64,000 nt of DNA. It comes from Roseovarius carneus (lineage in GTDB: Bacteria; Pseudomonadota; Alphaproteobacteria; Rhodobacterales; Rhodobacteraceae). Below, piece by piece: positions 37,970 to 47,251 of this stretch. Every line of letters begins with the position of its first letter. Position 1 is the stretch's first letter. The translations under genes were made by a program, and so were the position numbers. The DNA lies in the NCBI RefSeq assembly GCF_020141465.1, contig NZ_JAHSPD010000001.1, forward strand, positions 2,710,374 through 2,774,373, written 5' to 3'. The notes under the pieces are model-generated. The model saw only the letters and a list, made by a program, of their open reading frames with translations, was not told the DNA's origin and did not search any database.

Positions 37970-37987
37970 TGTCACATTAAATTGACA
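37970..37987. promoter_or_regulatory. PpsR/CrtJ-type box, proximal
   Basis: TGTCACATTAAATTGACA is a second TGT-N12-ACA site seven bases from the first. Its reverse complement differs from the distal box at one base, so the two form a nearly perfect large palindrome. A TATAAA at 37990-37995 may be the promoter -10. Confidence 0.85.
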
Positions 37988-38019
37988 TTTATAAAGGCGA
38001 CTCACAGGGAGATATCATC

Positions 38020-39681
38020 ATGCGCATCGTTCTGGTTCACCCCAACTATCACTCCGGCGGCGCAGAGATCGCCGGGAACTGGCCGCCCGCATGGGTCGCC
38101 TATCTGGCGGGGCACCTGAGGGGCGCGGGCTTTGACGAGATCCACTTTATCGACGCGATGACCAACCACATCTCCGATGAGGACTTGCGCGCGAAACTCA
38201 TTGAGCTTCAACCCGATGTCGTGGGCTGCACCGCAATCACGCCTGCGATCTACGTGGCCGAGACGGTTCTGCAAATCGCGAGCGAAGCGGTGCCCGATGC
38301 GGTGACCGTTCTGGGCGGCATCCACGGCACGTTCATGTATAAGCAGGTTCTGTCGGAAGCCCCGTGGATCGACGTCATCGTGCGCGGCGAGGGCGAGGAG
38401 ATTTTCCTCAACCTGATCAGTTGCATCGCCGAGGGGCGCTGGCCCGCAGATCGCCGCGGCCTCAAGGGCCTCGCCTTTATCGACGGAGATGAGATCCGCG
38501 CCACACCCGCCGCCTCCACCGTCAAGGATCTCGATGCGATCAACCCGGACTGGTCGCTGCTGGAATGGGGCAAATATATCTACGTGCCCTTGGGCAAACG
38601 GGTGGCGATCCCCAATATGGCGCGGGGCTGTCCCTTCACCTGTTCGTTCTGCTCGCAATGGAAATTCTGGCGCGATTACCGCGTGCGCGACCCCAAGAAG
38701 GTTGTCGATGAGATCGAGAAACTCGTCAACGACCACGATGTCGGCTTTTTCATCCTTGCCGATGAAGAACCCACGATCAATCGCAAGAAATTCATCCAGT
38801 TCTGTGAGGAGCTGATCGCGCGCGGCCTGCCCGAGAAGGTCCAATGGGGTATCAACACCCGCGTGACCGATATCTACCGCGACCGCGAATTGCTCAGCTT
38901 CTTCCGCAAGGCGGGCCTCGTGCATGTAAGCCTCGGGACCGAGGCTGCGGCCCAGCTCAAGCTGGACCAGTTCAACAAGGAAACCACCGTCGCCGAGAAC
39001 AAGGAGGCGATCCGCCTTCTGCGCGAGGCCGATATCTTTGTGGAGGCGCAATTCATCGTGGGCCTCGACAACGAGACCGCAGAGACGCTGGAGGATACAT
39101 TCCAAATGGCATGGGACTGGCAGCCGGATCTCGCCAACTGGGCGATGTATACGCCCTGGCCCTTCACGCCGCTCTTCCAGGATCTGAAAGACAAGGTCGA
39201 GGTGTTCGACTTCTCCAAATACAATTTCGTCACGCCCATCATGAAGCCAAAGGCGCTGACGCGCGGCGAATTGCTCGATGGTGTGATGAAAAACTATCGC
39301 CGTTTCTACATGCGCAAAGCGCTCTTCCACTATCCATGGCGCGGCACGGGCTACCGCCGCCGCTACCTTCTGGGCTGTCTCAAGGCCTTCGCCAAGGCAG
39401 GATTTGCGCGCACCTTCTATGATCTGGGCAAGGCCGGGTATTGGGGCCCGCAGACCAAGAACTCGGTCGATTTCAACTTTGACGAAACCCGCACCCTGTC
39501 GGAGGCACAAATGGCCGATTGGGAGGCGTCCGCCGACAAGGCCGCAAAAGCCGCCGAGCGTCGCGAGGCCCTGCGCGCCCAAGGCAAGGAGCGGGCGATA
39601 GAGCGGAATGCCACGTTCAAGATGCCGAATGGCGCCGAGATCATGGCCTGTGGCGGTGGCAAGGAGCAGATGGATGCCTGA
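38020..39681 (+). CDS. bchE: Mg-protoporphyrin IX monomethyl ester oxidative cyclase, oxygen-independent
   Basis: A 553-residue B12-binding radical-SAM enzyme that forms the isocyclic ring of bacteriochlorophyll without oxygen. The cobalamin-binding N-terminal domain (about 1-150) is followed by radical-SAM cysteines 204, 208 and 211 (CPFTCSFC). N-terminus [20 protein letters not shown] and [18 protein letters not shown] match BchE as I know it. It is preceded by two PpsR boxes and overlaps bchJ by eight bases. Family radical-SAM proteins are numerous, but this match is specific. Confidence 0.92.
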   Translation: MRIVLVHPNYHSGGAEIAGNWPPAWVAYLAGHLRGAGFDEIHFIDAMTNHISDEDLRAKLIELQPDVVGCTAITPAIYVAETVLQIASEAVPDAVTVLGGIHGTFMYKQVLSEAPWIDVIVRGEGEEIFLNLISCIAEGRWPADRRGLKGLAFIDGDEIRATPAASTVKDLDAINPDWSLLEWGKYIYVPLGKRVAIPNMARGCPFTCSFCSQWKFWRDYRVRDPKKVVDEIEKLVNDHDVGFFILADEEPTINRKKFIQFCEELIARGLPEKVQWGINTRVTDIYRDRELLSFFRKAGLVHVSLGTEAAAQLKLDQFNKETTVAENKEAIRLLREADIFVEAQFIVGLDNETAETLEDTFQMAWDWQPDLANWAMYTPWPFTPLFQDLKDKVEVFDFSKYNFVTPIMKPKALTRGELLDGVMKNYRRFYMRKALFHYPWRGTGYRRRYLLGCLKAFAKAGFARTFYDLGKAGYWGPQTKNSVDFNFDETRTLSEAQMADWEASADKAAKAAERREALRAQGKERAIERNATFKMPNGAEIMACGGGKEQMDA

Positions 39682-40270
39682 CGGCGCCGCCCTGCCCCAA
39701 TCTGCGCGCATCGGGCCCAACGCGCTTTTGCAGTTGGTCCCGGTGCTCGATGAGGCCATTGGCGAAGCCGGACGCATCCGGCTCTTTGAGGCCGCAGGCG
39801 TGCCGGACCTGCCCTCAGGCGCAGAGATGATCGACGAAGTCGATGTGATCGCAGTGCACCAGATGCTGCGCCAGACGCGGCCCGATGATTTCCCCACCCT
39901 CGCCGCCGCCGCCGGGCGTGGCACGGGGGCCTATATCCTGAACAATCGCATCCCCGAGGCCGCGCAATTCGTGCTGCGCGCGCTGCCGCCCAAGCTATCG
40001 TCGCACATATTGGTGCGTGCAATCAGCAAAAACGCATGGACCTTCATGGGCTCGGGCGAGTTCCGCGTGATCCGCGCCTCACCGCCTATTCTTGAGGTTT
40101 TCGACAACCCGATGGTGCGCGGCGCACAGTCCGATACGCCGCTCTGTCATTGGCATGCGGCGGTCTTTGCCCGTCTCTTCGGGCGCCTCTGTGGCATGGG
40201 CAGAGTGCGAGAGACGCAATGTTGTGCCATGGGCGCACCCGCCTGCCGGTTCGAGATCACCGAGATTTGA
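39674..40270 (+). CDS. bchJ: Bacteriochlorophyll biosynthesis protein BchJ (4-vinyl reductase domain)
   Basis: A 198-residue protein with the V4R domain, ending in the cysteine-bearing [13 protein letters not shown]. BchJ was named as a divinyl reductase but in Rhodobacter it may only assist the pathway. The start MPDGAALPQ overlaps the bchE stop region by eight bases. BchE and BchJ are adjacent in the photosynthesis cluster of related organisms; here they stand alone in view. Confidence 0.88.
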   Translation: MPDGAALPQSARIGPNALLQLVPVLDEAIGEAGRIRLFEAAGVPDLPSGAEMIDEVDVIAVHQMLRQTRPDDFPTLAAAAGRGTGAYILNNRIPEAAQFVLRALPPKLSSHILVRAISKNAWTFMGSGEFRVIRASPPILEVFDNPMVRGAQSDTPLCHWHAAVFARLFGRLCGMGRVRETQCCAMGAPACRFEITEI

Positions 40271-40290
40271 GGCAATCGATGACGCGACCC

Positions 40291-40336
40291 AAAGCCTTTC
40301 TAGGAAAACCTTAGACACTGCTTTTCTCGAAACGCA
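40291..40336. repeat. Degenerate copy of the palindromic repeat
   Basis: Reads aaagcctttctaggaaaacc, then about 11 bases, then cttttctcgaaacgc. It keeps the arm, inner aaaacc and outer aaacgc text of the 18935 and 28305 repeats but with several mismatches. It lies between convergent bchJ and osmC-type genes. Confidence 0.55.
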
Positions 40337-40427
40337 CGGAACACGTAAGGTCAGCGCGCGTTTGAAATTATCATCATGCCTCAAGTATAATTTGAGACGA
40401 TTTCCCCCCCGCCGGAGGCATCCGCGC

Positions 40428-40901
40428 TCAGCTGCGTGCAATTCGGTAGCGCGCGGGCACATCCACCGGAAAATTCACCGAGCGCGCGATGAAACACGTC
40501 TCATGCACCCGCGCATGCAGCGCGTCCAGAAGCGCCAGATCGGTCCCATCCGGCACAGCAATCCTTGGGCGCAACGTGGCGCGCAAAAACCGGCTTGCGC
40601 CCTGCGCATCGGTCTCGCCCACCGCCAAGGGCGTGTCATCATAGGCGTGCACGGCGACGCCCGCGTTACTGGCCAGATGCAAGAACCATAGCATATGACA
40701 GGCTGACAGCGCCGCAATGAGCATATCTTCGGGGTTATGCAGCCCCGGATCACCGCCCAAAAGCGGATCGTTGGAGCAATGGATGGGCGGCTTGCCCGGC
40801 GTCTCAACGCTCCACGTGCGGTCGTAACCCTTGTATGCAGCCGTGCCTTGCCCGCGATTGCCCGTCCAGCGGACATGCGCGGTATAGTCATGCTCAGCCA
40901 A
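40428..40901 (-). CDS. OsmC family protein
   Basis: A 157-residue OsmC-fold protein, with a Cys in ALSACHMLWFL (about 69) and a second one in HETCFIARS (about 135), the pair used to reduce organic hydroperoxides. Start is TTG with GAGG nine bases upstream; the N-terminus MAEHDYTAHVRW fits the family. It overlaps the upstream cyclo-ligase stop by eight bases. Confidence 0.88.
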   Translation of the reverse strand: MAEHDYTAHVRWTGNRGQGTAAYKGYDRTWSVETPGKPPIHCSNDPLLGGDPGLHNPEDMLIAALSACHMLWFLHLASNAGVAVHAYDDTPLAVGETDAQGASRFLRATLRPRIAVPDGTDLALLDALHARVHETCFIARSVNFPVDVPARYRIARS

Positions 40902-41454
40902 AATGGATCACCTCGGCTTCGGTCACCATCATGTCGAGCGGCTGATCCGTGGCCTCCAGCGGTAGGTCCGCCGCCTCCTGCGCTCCAAAGGCAAAGCCGA
41001 TTGCCAAAGTGGCACGGCGCGCGCGCAACCGCTCCAACGTGCGGTCATAAAATCCGCCGCCATAGCCCAGACGCCCGCCCGCGCGGCTCCATGCAACTAG
41101 GGGCACGATCAGTATCTCCGGCTCAAAAAAATCATCGTGTTCCGGCACCGTTGCTCCGAATGGCCCCGCGCGTAGCGGACATCCCGGCGTCCAGCGCGAG
41201 AAATCGAGAGGGTGCCCCGCCGCCTTGATCACCGGAACCCCGACAGGCCCATGCGCCGCCGCCTCTGCCATCGCAGGCAGCGGATCAATCTCCGTGCGGA
41301 TCGGCATATAGCCTGCAAGCGGCACACCGCGATACCCGGCAAGCACCTCGGACAGCAAAGCCGCGCACCCCGGCCCCAACGTGTCAAACGCCACCTTGCG
41401 CCGGCCAAAAGCAGCCTTGCGCGCCGCATCCTTGCGCATCACCAAATCGCTCAT
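40894..41454 (-). CDS. 5-formyltetrahydrofolate cyclo-ligase
   Basis: A 186-residue enzyme that converts 5-formyl-THF to 5,10-methenyl-THF using ATP. The family signature GRLGYGGGFYDRTL (about 131-144) is present with the typical RTEIDPLP loop earlier. It is coupled to the mgtE-like gene by an ATGA overlap and to the OsmC gene. Normal length. Confidence 0.93.
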   Translation of the reverse strand: MSDLVMRKDAARKAAFGRRKVAFDTLGPGCAALLSEVLAGYRGVPLAGYMPIRTEIDPLPAMAEAAAHGPVGVPVIKAAGHPLDFSRWTPGCPLRAGPFGATVPEHDDFFEPEILIVPLVAWSRAGGRLGYGGGFYDRTLERLRARRATLAIGFAFGAQEAADLPLEATDQPLDMMVTEAEVIHFG

Positions 41455-42836
41455 ATCAAAACCAAAGCCGCCAAGCCGAGAAAGGCCGAGAACCCCACCA
41501 CATCCGTCACCGTGGTCACGAACGCGCCCGATGCCAGCGCCGGATCAATCCCCATTCGGTCGAGGACCACCGGGATCATGATACCCGCCAGCCCAGCCAC
41601 CACCAGGTTGATCACCATCGCCGCCGCAATCACATATCCCAGCGCCGGGCCACCAAACCAGATCACCCCGATCACGCCCATGACCACCGCGAAAATCAAC
41701 CCGTTTATCAGACCCACCAACACTTCGCGCCGGATGACCCGCCACACATTCGAGCCGGTAAGGTCACGGGTCGCAATCGCGCGCACAGCCACGGTCAGGC
41801 TTTGCGTGCCCGCATTACCGCCCATGGACGCCACGATGGGCATCAGCACAGCCAATGCCACGAGTTGCGAGATCGTCGCCTCAAACTGCGCAATGACCAG
41901 CGAGGCGAGGATTGCAGTCGCGAGGTTCACCGCCAGCCACGGAAAGCGCTGTTTCGTGGTCTCGACGATATTGTCGTTGAGGCCCCCATCGCCCACACCG
42001 GCGAGGCGCAACATGTCCTCCTCATGTTCGTGATCGAGAACAGCCATCGCATCATCGATGGTGATCACTCCCACAAGCCGCTCGCCCTCATCCACCACAG
42101 GCGCGGAAATCAGGTGGTATTGGTTAAACGCATAGGCCACATCGCCTTCGTCCTGCGTGGCGGGAATGACGTGAAATGTTTCCTCCACAATGCTTTTCAG
42201 CATCACTTCGCGGCGCGACGCCATCAGCTTGCCCAGCGTGACGTTGCCAACGGGCGCGAGCCGCGGATCGACGAGGATCACATGATAGAACTGATCCGGC
42301 AGATCGTCTTGATCGCGCAGATAATCAATCGCCTCGCCCACATTCCAATGCTCAGGCGCCATCACCACTTCGCGCTGCATCAGGCGGCCTGCGGAATACT
42401 CAGGGTAGCTTAGCGATTGACGCACGGCCGTGCGGTCGCTGTCTTTAAGAACCTCAAGTATCGCGTCTTGCTGCGGCTGCTCCAGATCCTCGACCAGATC
42501 GACCACATCGTCGCTGTCAAGCTCGCGCACCGCCTCGGCCAGAACCTCGGGGCTGAGAAGGCCGATCACTTCTTCACGGATCGACTCGTCAAGCTCCGAC
42601 AGGATTTCGCCATCAAATTCGGGGCCATAAAGCTCAATGAGCCGGCGGCGATCAAACGCGTTGCTCTGCTCTAGCAAATCCGCAATATCGGCGGCGTGGA
42701 GCGGCTCCAGCTCAGCGATCAACTGATCGCGATCGCCCACATCCACGGCAAAGATGATCCGCGCCACAGCTTGGCGATCTAGGACATAAGCGTCCTCATC
42801 GCGGTCTTGCTCGGCCAAAAGCCCTTCATCTGCCAT
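41451..42836 (-). CDS. mgtE: MgtE-type magnesium transporter
   Basis: A 461-residue protein with the MgtE layout: N-terminal superhelical MgtE_N domain, a tandem CBS pair (about 145-270) and five C-terminal membrane helices with the pore-lining GGNAGTQS motif. It imports Mg2+ and is gated by its cytoplasmic domain. No Mg-sensing riboswitch was found in the 115 bases before it. The ATGA overlap joins it to the cyclo-ligase. Confidence 0.93.
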   Translation of the reverse strand: MADEGLLAEQDRDEDAYVLDRQAVARIIFAVDVGDRDQLIAELEPLHAADIADLLEQSNAFDRRRLIELYGPEFDGEILSELDESIREEVIGLLSPEVLAEAVRELDSDDVVDLVEDLEQPQQDAILEVLKDSDRTAVRQSLSYPEYSAGRLMQREVVMAPEHWNVGEAIDYLRDQDDLPDQFYHVILVDPRLAPVGNVTLGKLMASRREVMLKSIVEETFHVIPATQDEGDVAYAFNQYHLISAPVVDEGERLVGVITIDDAMAVLDHEHEEDMLRLAGVGDGGLNDNIVETTKQRFPWLAVNLATAILASLVIAQFEATISQLVALAVLMPIVASMGGNAGTQSLTVAVRAIATRDLTGSNVWRVIRREVLVGLINGLIFAVVMGVIGVIWFGGPALGYVIAAAMVINLVVAGLAGIMIPVVLDRMGIDPALASGAFVTTVTDVVGFSAFLGLAALVLI

Positions 42837-42951
42837 GCAAATCGCCCCTCGCCCACCTGACTGTCTCTCGTTAGTAAAAAAGCGCGCGCATCCGCATATT
42901 CAATGCCCACACCGCGCTGTCTTTATCGTGTCCGCATAAGTCTCCGCCCGC

Positions 42952-43407
42952 TCAGCAGCCCGGCCGCCCCAGCACCATCACCCAAAGCTCACCTTCGCCG
43001 CGCACCAGAGCGAATTCAGACGCGTTGGGGCTAAGGATATTGCGCCGGTGGCCTTCGGATTTCATCCATCCACTCATCACCTGATCGAGGCTGCCTTGGC
43101 CCTTCGCAATATTCTCCGCGATGAAGCAAAACCCATAGCGCGCCTTGCGGGCCCGGTCCCCGATGGAGGAGCCATTGGAGCCCGTATGGCTGAAAAACCC
43201 GTTTTGGGCCATGTCGCGCGCATGGGCTGCCGCCGCCTTGGTGAGCGCGTCACTCGGGGCGAGTTGTGCGAGGCCTGCCTCGGCCCGGATTTGCGCCATG
43301 GGCGCCGAGGCGGCACCGCTCACATCCACAACTTGTTGCGCGCTCGCAGAAATGGGCGCAAAGGTGGCGGCAAAAAACGCCGCGCAGAGGGTAAGGGTCA
43401 AACGCAT
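42952..43407 (-). CDS. CAP-domain (SCP-like) secreted protein
   Basis: A 151-residue protein with a signal peptide (about 1-23, ending ASA) and a CAP/SCP domain with AAAHARDMAQNGFFSHTGSNG and GWMKSEGHRRNI (the His and Glu of the usual CAP cavity). CAP proteins in bacteria are of unknown function, often cell-wall or nuclease-like. One C-terminal Cys may pair with another at ~98. Confidence 0.9.
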   Translation of the reverse strand: MRLTLTLCAAFFAATFAPISASAQQVVDVSGAASAPMAQIRAEAGLAQLAPSDALTKAAAAHARDMAQNGFFSHTGSNGSSIGDRARKARYGFCFIAENIAKGQGSLDQVMSGWMKSEGHRRNILSPNASEFALVRGEGELWVMVLGRPGC

Positions 43408-43469
43408 GAAAATGGTTCCTGTAATTACGCGCGCACCCTAGCGCGCCTGCCGCGCCACGGCCACCCCGG

Positions 43470-44270
43470 CTAGGCGGTGCGCGACAGTATCTTCAGGGCG
43501 GCGGCGTGTTGCTGCGCCCCTGCCGCCGCGATCACGCGCCCGCCTGCATGGGCCGGGCCGCCCTGCCAATCCGTGACGATCCCGCCCGCCGCCTCGATCA
43601 CGGCGCTCGGGGCCGCGATGTCATAGGCGCTGAGACCCGCCTCGATCACGAGGTCAATATGCCCTGCCGCCAAAAGCGCATAGGCATAGCAATCACAACC
43701 ATAGCGCGTGAGCTGCGCCTGCCCGGCCACCGCATTGAAGGCCGCGCCCTCATCCGGTGTGCCCACGGCGGGAAAGGTGGTCATCAAGATGGCTTCGCTG
43801 AGCGGGCGGTTGCCACGGGCTTTGAGAGGGCGCTCGCCCTCCGGCCCCGTCATCTGAGCGCGGCCCAAGCCGCCCTCGAACCGCTCACCAATATAGGGTT
43901 GATCAATCAGGCCATAGATCGGGCCGCGCGCATCGCTGAGCGCAATCAGAACACCCCATGTGGGTGCCCCTGCCAGAAAGCCGCGCGTGCCATCGATGGG
44001 GTCGAGTACCCATGTCAGGCCGCTCGTGCCCTCCAAGGTGCCATATTCCTCGCCAAAGATCGCATCATCGGAGCGGCGCAGCTTGAGGATATCGCGCATG
44101 GCGACCTCAGCAGCGCGATCCGCCACGGTCACCGGATCAAAACCGGTCTCGGCGCTCACGCCAATTTTGTTCTCTGCGGTCAGGGAGGTGCTGCGAAAAT
44201 GCGGCAATATCGCCGCGCGTGCCGCATCGGCAAGCGCGTGCGCCGTTTGGATAATGTCTGCTTGGTCCAT
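43470..44270 (-). CDS. hisN: Inositol-monophosphatase family phosphatase, histidinol-phosphatase (HisN) type
   Basis: A 266-residue metal-dependent phosphatase with the family motifs GEEYGTLEG (about 74-82) and WVLDPIDGTRGFLAG (about 90-104), plus a C-terminal SAYDIAAPSAVIEAAGG. The length and GTRGF variant fit the HisN-type histidinol-phosphate phosphatase, but 3'-phosphoadenosine or inositol activity cannot be excluded. It lies upstream of the CAP gene on the same strand. Confidence 0.83.
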   Translation of the reverse strand: MDQADIIQTAHALADAARAAILPHFRSTSLTAENKIGVSAETGFDPVTVADRAAEVAMRDILKLRRSDDAIFGEEYGTLEGTSGLTWVLDPIDGTRGFLAGAPTWGVLIALSDARGPIYGLIDQPYIGERFEGGLGRAQMTGPEGERPLKARGNRPLSEAILMTTFPAVGTPDEGAAFNAVAGQAQLTRYGCDCYAYALLAAGHIDLVIEAGLSAYDIAAPSAVIEAAGGIVTDWQGGPAHAGGRVIAAAGAQQHAAALKILSRTA

Positions 44271-44329
44271 TCCGGCCTCCCCGCGCGGCGTTTCGTCTCG
44301 CGCAGGGTTATCCAGTCATGGCGCGGGGC

Positions 44330-44689
44330 TCAAGCCACGTCGCTGAGCACGCGGGCCAGATCGAAGAGGCGACGCCGCTGATTCTCGGGAATTGCGTAAT
44401 AGGACCGCACCAGATCCAGCGCTTCCTTATCACCCAGAAGATCGGAGGGGCCGGCCGCTTTCGTCGCGTCGGTTTCGATTCCTTCGAAGAAAAAGCTCAC
44501 ATCAACATCCATGGAGGATGCTATATCCCAGAGCCTCGACGCGCTGACACGGTTTGCTCCGGTCTCATATTTCTGGATCTGTTGGAACTTAATCCCAACG
44601 CTCTCCGCCAGTTGTTGCTGGGTCATTCCCACCAACCACCGACGATGTCGAATGCGTTTTCCGACATGCACATCTACGGGATGAGGCAT
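44330..44689 (-). CDS. XRE-family transcriptional regulator
   Basis: A 119-residue protein with an N-terminal helix-turn-helix (MTQQQLAESVGIKFQQIQKYETG, about 22-44) and a C-terminal extension of unknown function. It resembles the MucR/Cro-C1 group regulators often seen in alphaproteobacteria. It has its own 290-base upstream region shared with the divergent oxidoreductase. Confidence 0.88.
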   Translation of the reverse strand: MPHPVDVHVGKRIRHRRWLVGMTQQQLAESVGIKFQQIQKYETGANRVSASRLWDIASSMDVDVSFFFEGIETDATKAAGPSDLLGDKEALDLVRSYYAIPENQRRRLFDLARVLSDVA

Positions 44690-44981
44690 AATAATCCTTC
44701 CTAACTCAACTGTAGCGCTGTGATGGCGTTATCTCTATGTCGCGACGGGTGATCCATCGCACCGAGCAGCCAAATCAACGGTCAGATGTAAAAATACCAA
44801 AATGATCAAATTATACAACATCTATCGCAAGGTTAAAGTTAACAAAAGCAATCACAATACCGCTATGCGGGCGTTGGAAGTATCCGCCGGAGCCCGTCAG
44901 CGGCTTGGCATCAGGCGATGATGCGCCTTATAATTGCGGCACATTCCGCCCCGCAAATTCCTTTTGTTCCGAGGCCTTGCC

Positions 44982-45944
44982 ATGCGCGCCTACCACCTGA
45001 CCTCCCTTGATACGCCACCGGAGTTAACCACCCTTGACGCGCCTGATCCCGCAGCCGGAGAGGTATGTCTAAAAATCGACGCTTGCGGCCTGAACTTCGC
45101 TGATTTGCTGATGATCAAGGGACAGTACCAAGACATGCCGCCGCTGCCCTTCACATTGGGGATGGAGGTGGCCGGCACGATCTGCGCCCATGCGGCGGAT
45201 GTGACCGGGCTGGGCATCGGCACACGCGTGGCGGTTTTCGGCGGTGCGGGGGGGCTGGCCGAGTACGGAGTGTTCGATGCGGCCCGCGTAATTCGCATCC
45301 CCGACACGATGACCTTCGCAGAGGCCGCAACGTTTCAGATCGCCTACGGCACAAGTCATCTGGCGCTGGATCACAAGGCGCAGCTGAAGCCCGGCGAGAC
45401 GCTTTTGGTGCTGGGTGCTGCGGGCGGTGTGGGCCTTACGGCGGTGGAGATTGGCAAAGCGATGGGTGCACGGGTGATTGCCTGCGCGCGCGGAGCAGAC
45501 AAGCTTGAGATCGCGCGCCGCGCCGGGGCCGATCACCTCATAGATGCCAGCCGCGAGGATATCCGCGCGGCCTGTCTGGCGCTTGGCGGGCTGGATGTCG
45601 TCTATGATCCGGTCGGCGGGGATCAGTTCACCGCCGCGATGCGCGCCTGCAATCCAGAGGCGTGCATCCTTAGCATCGGATTTGCCAGTGGGGACGTGCC
45701 GCAGATCAAGGCCAATCACCTTTTGGTTAAGAATATCTCGGTGATGGGCTTTTACTGGGGCGGGTATCTGAAATTCCGCCCCGATCTGCTGACGCGGAGC
45801 CTTGCCACCCTGCTGGAGTGGTACGGCGCCGGGCGCATCCGCCCCCATGTCAGCCACACATATCCTTTGGAGCAGGTCGGCACGGCACTGGAGCTGCTGC
45901 GCAGCCGCAAATCCACCGGGAAAATTGTCGTTACGATGACCTGA
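44982..45944 (+). CDS. NADPH:quinone oxidoreductase-type (zeta-crystallin family) protein
   Basis: A 320-residue medium-chain oxidoreductase with a GroES-like N-terminal domain, a Rossmann motif GAAGGVGLTAVEIG (about 149-162) and no catalytic zinc cysteines. The start MRAYHLTSL is the usual N-terminus; the frame is open 16 codons earlier. Such proteins reduce quinones with NADPH; the substrate is unknown. The downstream end overlaps the convergent LysR gene by 14 bases. Confidence 0.88.
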   Translation: MRAYHLTSLDTPPELTTLDAPDPAAGEVCLKIDACGLNFADLLMIKGQYQDMPPLPFTLGMEVAGTICAHAADVTGLGIGTRVAVFGGAGGLAEYGVFDAARVIRIPDTMTFAEAATFQIAYGTSHLALDHKAQLKPGETLLVLGAAGGVGLTAVEIGKAMGARVIACARGADKLEIARRAGADHLIDASREDIRAACLALGGLDVVYDPVGGDQFTAAMRACNPEACILSIGFASGDVPQIKANHLLVKNISVMGFYWGGYLKFRPDLLTRSLATLLEWYGAGRIRPHVSHTYPLEQVGTALELLRSRKSTGKIVVTMT

Positions 45945-46803
45945 CTGCGGTTGCTGCCGCCTGTGATGCAAAGCCTTGCCGGAGCGTTGCCGCCAGCGCC
46001 GAGACCAGCGGGTTCATCGTGGCCGCAGCACCGTACATATTGATCCGCTGTGTGCCGAGATCCGGCAACCCGCCGAGCGGCACCATCTCCAGATGGTCCG
46101 CACTGCCCTCCAGAATCGTGGTGACGGCCAAATCCGCGCTGACCGTGGCCTGAATTGCGCCGTCGGATTCCGAATCAATCACGCTCTCCCAAGGGATGCC
46201 TGCCGCGTCCAGCTGCCGGATCGCCCGGCCCCGGAAAATGCAATTGCGGCAATTGGCCAGCCGCAGGGGCTCCTGCTTCCACGCGCTGCCCCCCGGCGCG
46301 CCATACCAGCGCAGCGGCAGCTCCGTCAGTGTCTCGCCTCCGGGGCCCAAAAGCTGTTCTGTGGTCAGGATCAGGTCGACCTCGCCACGCCCAAAACTGT
46401 CCAACAGGGAGGTGGTGAAGGACGCAATCAGGTTCACCTTGACCCGTGGATAGGCCGCGTGGAACTGCTTGAGCACCTTGGGAATGGCCGGATAGATGAT
46501 GTCATGCGGCAGGCCGAAGGAAATCTCGCCCTCCCAGACCTGATCCGTCAGCCGCCCCACCGCATCATCATTGAGCGCCACGATACGCCGCGCAAAGCCC
46601 AGCAATTGCTCGCCCGCAGGGGTCAGCGCAATTCGTCGGCTGGAGCGGTCCATGAGGTTGATGCCCAGAAGGTCTTCGAGGCGTTTGAGCTGCATTGAGA
46701 CCGCAGATTGCGTGAGATTGAGCGCGGAGGCGGCGCGCGTCACCCCCTCCTGATCCGCCACCGCGATGAAGGAGCGGAGCGTCGTCATGTCGAGATTTCT
46801 CAT
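45931..46803 (-). CDS. LysR-family transcriptional regulator
   Basis: A 290-residue protein with the N-terminal winged HTH (TTLRSFIAVADQEGVTRAAS, about 7-26) and a substrate-binding-like effector domain. Its start is 127 bases from the divergent DUF1127 gene; LysR proteins commonly act on such divergent promoters. Effector unknown. Confidence 0.93.
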   Translation of the reverse strand: MRNLDMTTLRSFIAVADQEGVTRAASALNLTQSAVSMQLKRLEDLLGINLMDRSSRRIALTPAGEQLLGFARRIVALNDDAVGRLTDQVWEGEISFGLPHDIIYPAIPKVLKQFHAAYPRVKVNLIASFTTSLLDSFGRGEVDLILTTEQLLGPGGETLTELPLRWYGAPGGSAWKQEPLRLANCRNCIFRGRAIRQLDAAGIPWESVIDSESDGAIQATVSADLAVTTILEGSADHLEMVPLGGLPDLGTQRINMYGAAATMNPLVSALAATLRQGFASQAAATAVRSS

Positions 46804-46929
46804 ATATCACGTTCCTTGATGGTGATGCGATTAAACATTCATTTTAAATATTGATCATATCGCGCCATATACATCAACAGAAGAAATGCAAAACCACTGA
46901 TCAATCACCATTCGGAAAGGATCACTCCA

Positions 46930-47124
46930 ATGTTCGCTCTCACCTCCACCCGCTCCCTGTCCTTGCACACACGCCCTAGTATTTCGCTCATGACACGCCT
47001 TGATGTGATGCGCAGCCGTCGCGCCTTGGCCGCTCTGGATGATGCCGCATTGATGGATCTCGGCCTCACCCGCGCGCAGGCCGACCGCGAGGCACGCCGT
47101 CCGATCTGGGACATGACTGCCTAA
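46930..47124 (+). CDS. DUF1127 (YjiS-like) small protein
   Basis: A 64-residue basic protein. The C-terminal part RRALAALDDAALMDLGLTRA matches the DUF1127 pattern, a short domain linked in alphaproteobacteria to phosphate and stress responses and RNA regulation. AAAGGATC lies nine bases before the ATG. Divergent from the LysR gene, which may control it. Confidence 0.8.
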   Translation: MFALTSTRSLSLHTRPSISLMTRLDVMRSRRALAALDDAALMDLGLTRAQADREARRPIWDMTA

Positions 47125-47251
47125 GGGGCATATAATTCGTTAAAATGCGCTGAATGCCGCCCTAAAAAACCTTGAAATACGCAGCAAGCCTCCCGATATT
47201 ATGCCCAAAGCCCCGTGGTGGGGCTCTCTACAACCTAACTCGGAGGCATTG

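Noticed and set aside
38002..39924. 640-codon open frame on the minus strand
   Set aside because: It lies antisense to bchE, whose sense frame has clear catalytic residues; the antisense product has no recognisable domain.
42837..42951. Magnesium riboswitch before mgtE
   Set aside because: The 115 bases have no matching helices; not supported.
47209..47225. Hairpin before the Bax inhibitor-1 gene as a terminator
   Set aside because: The 6-bp stem has no T-tract on the plus strand, so it is left as a minor leader hairpin.
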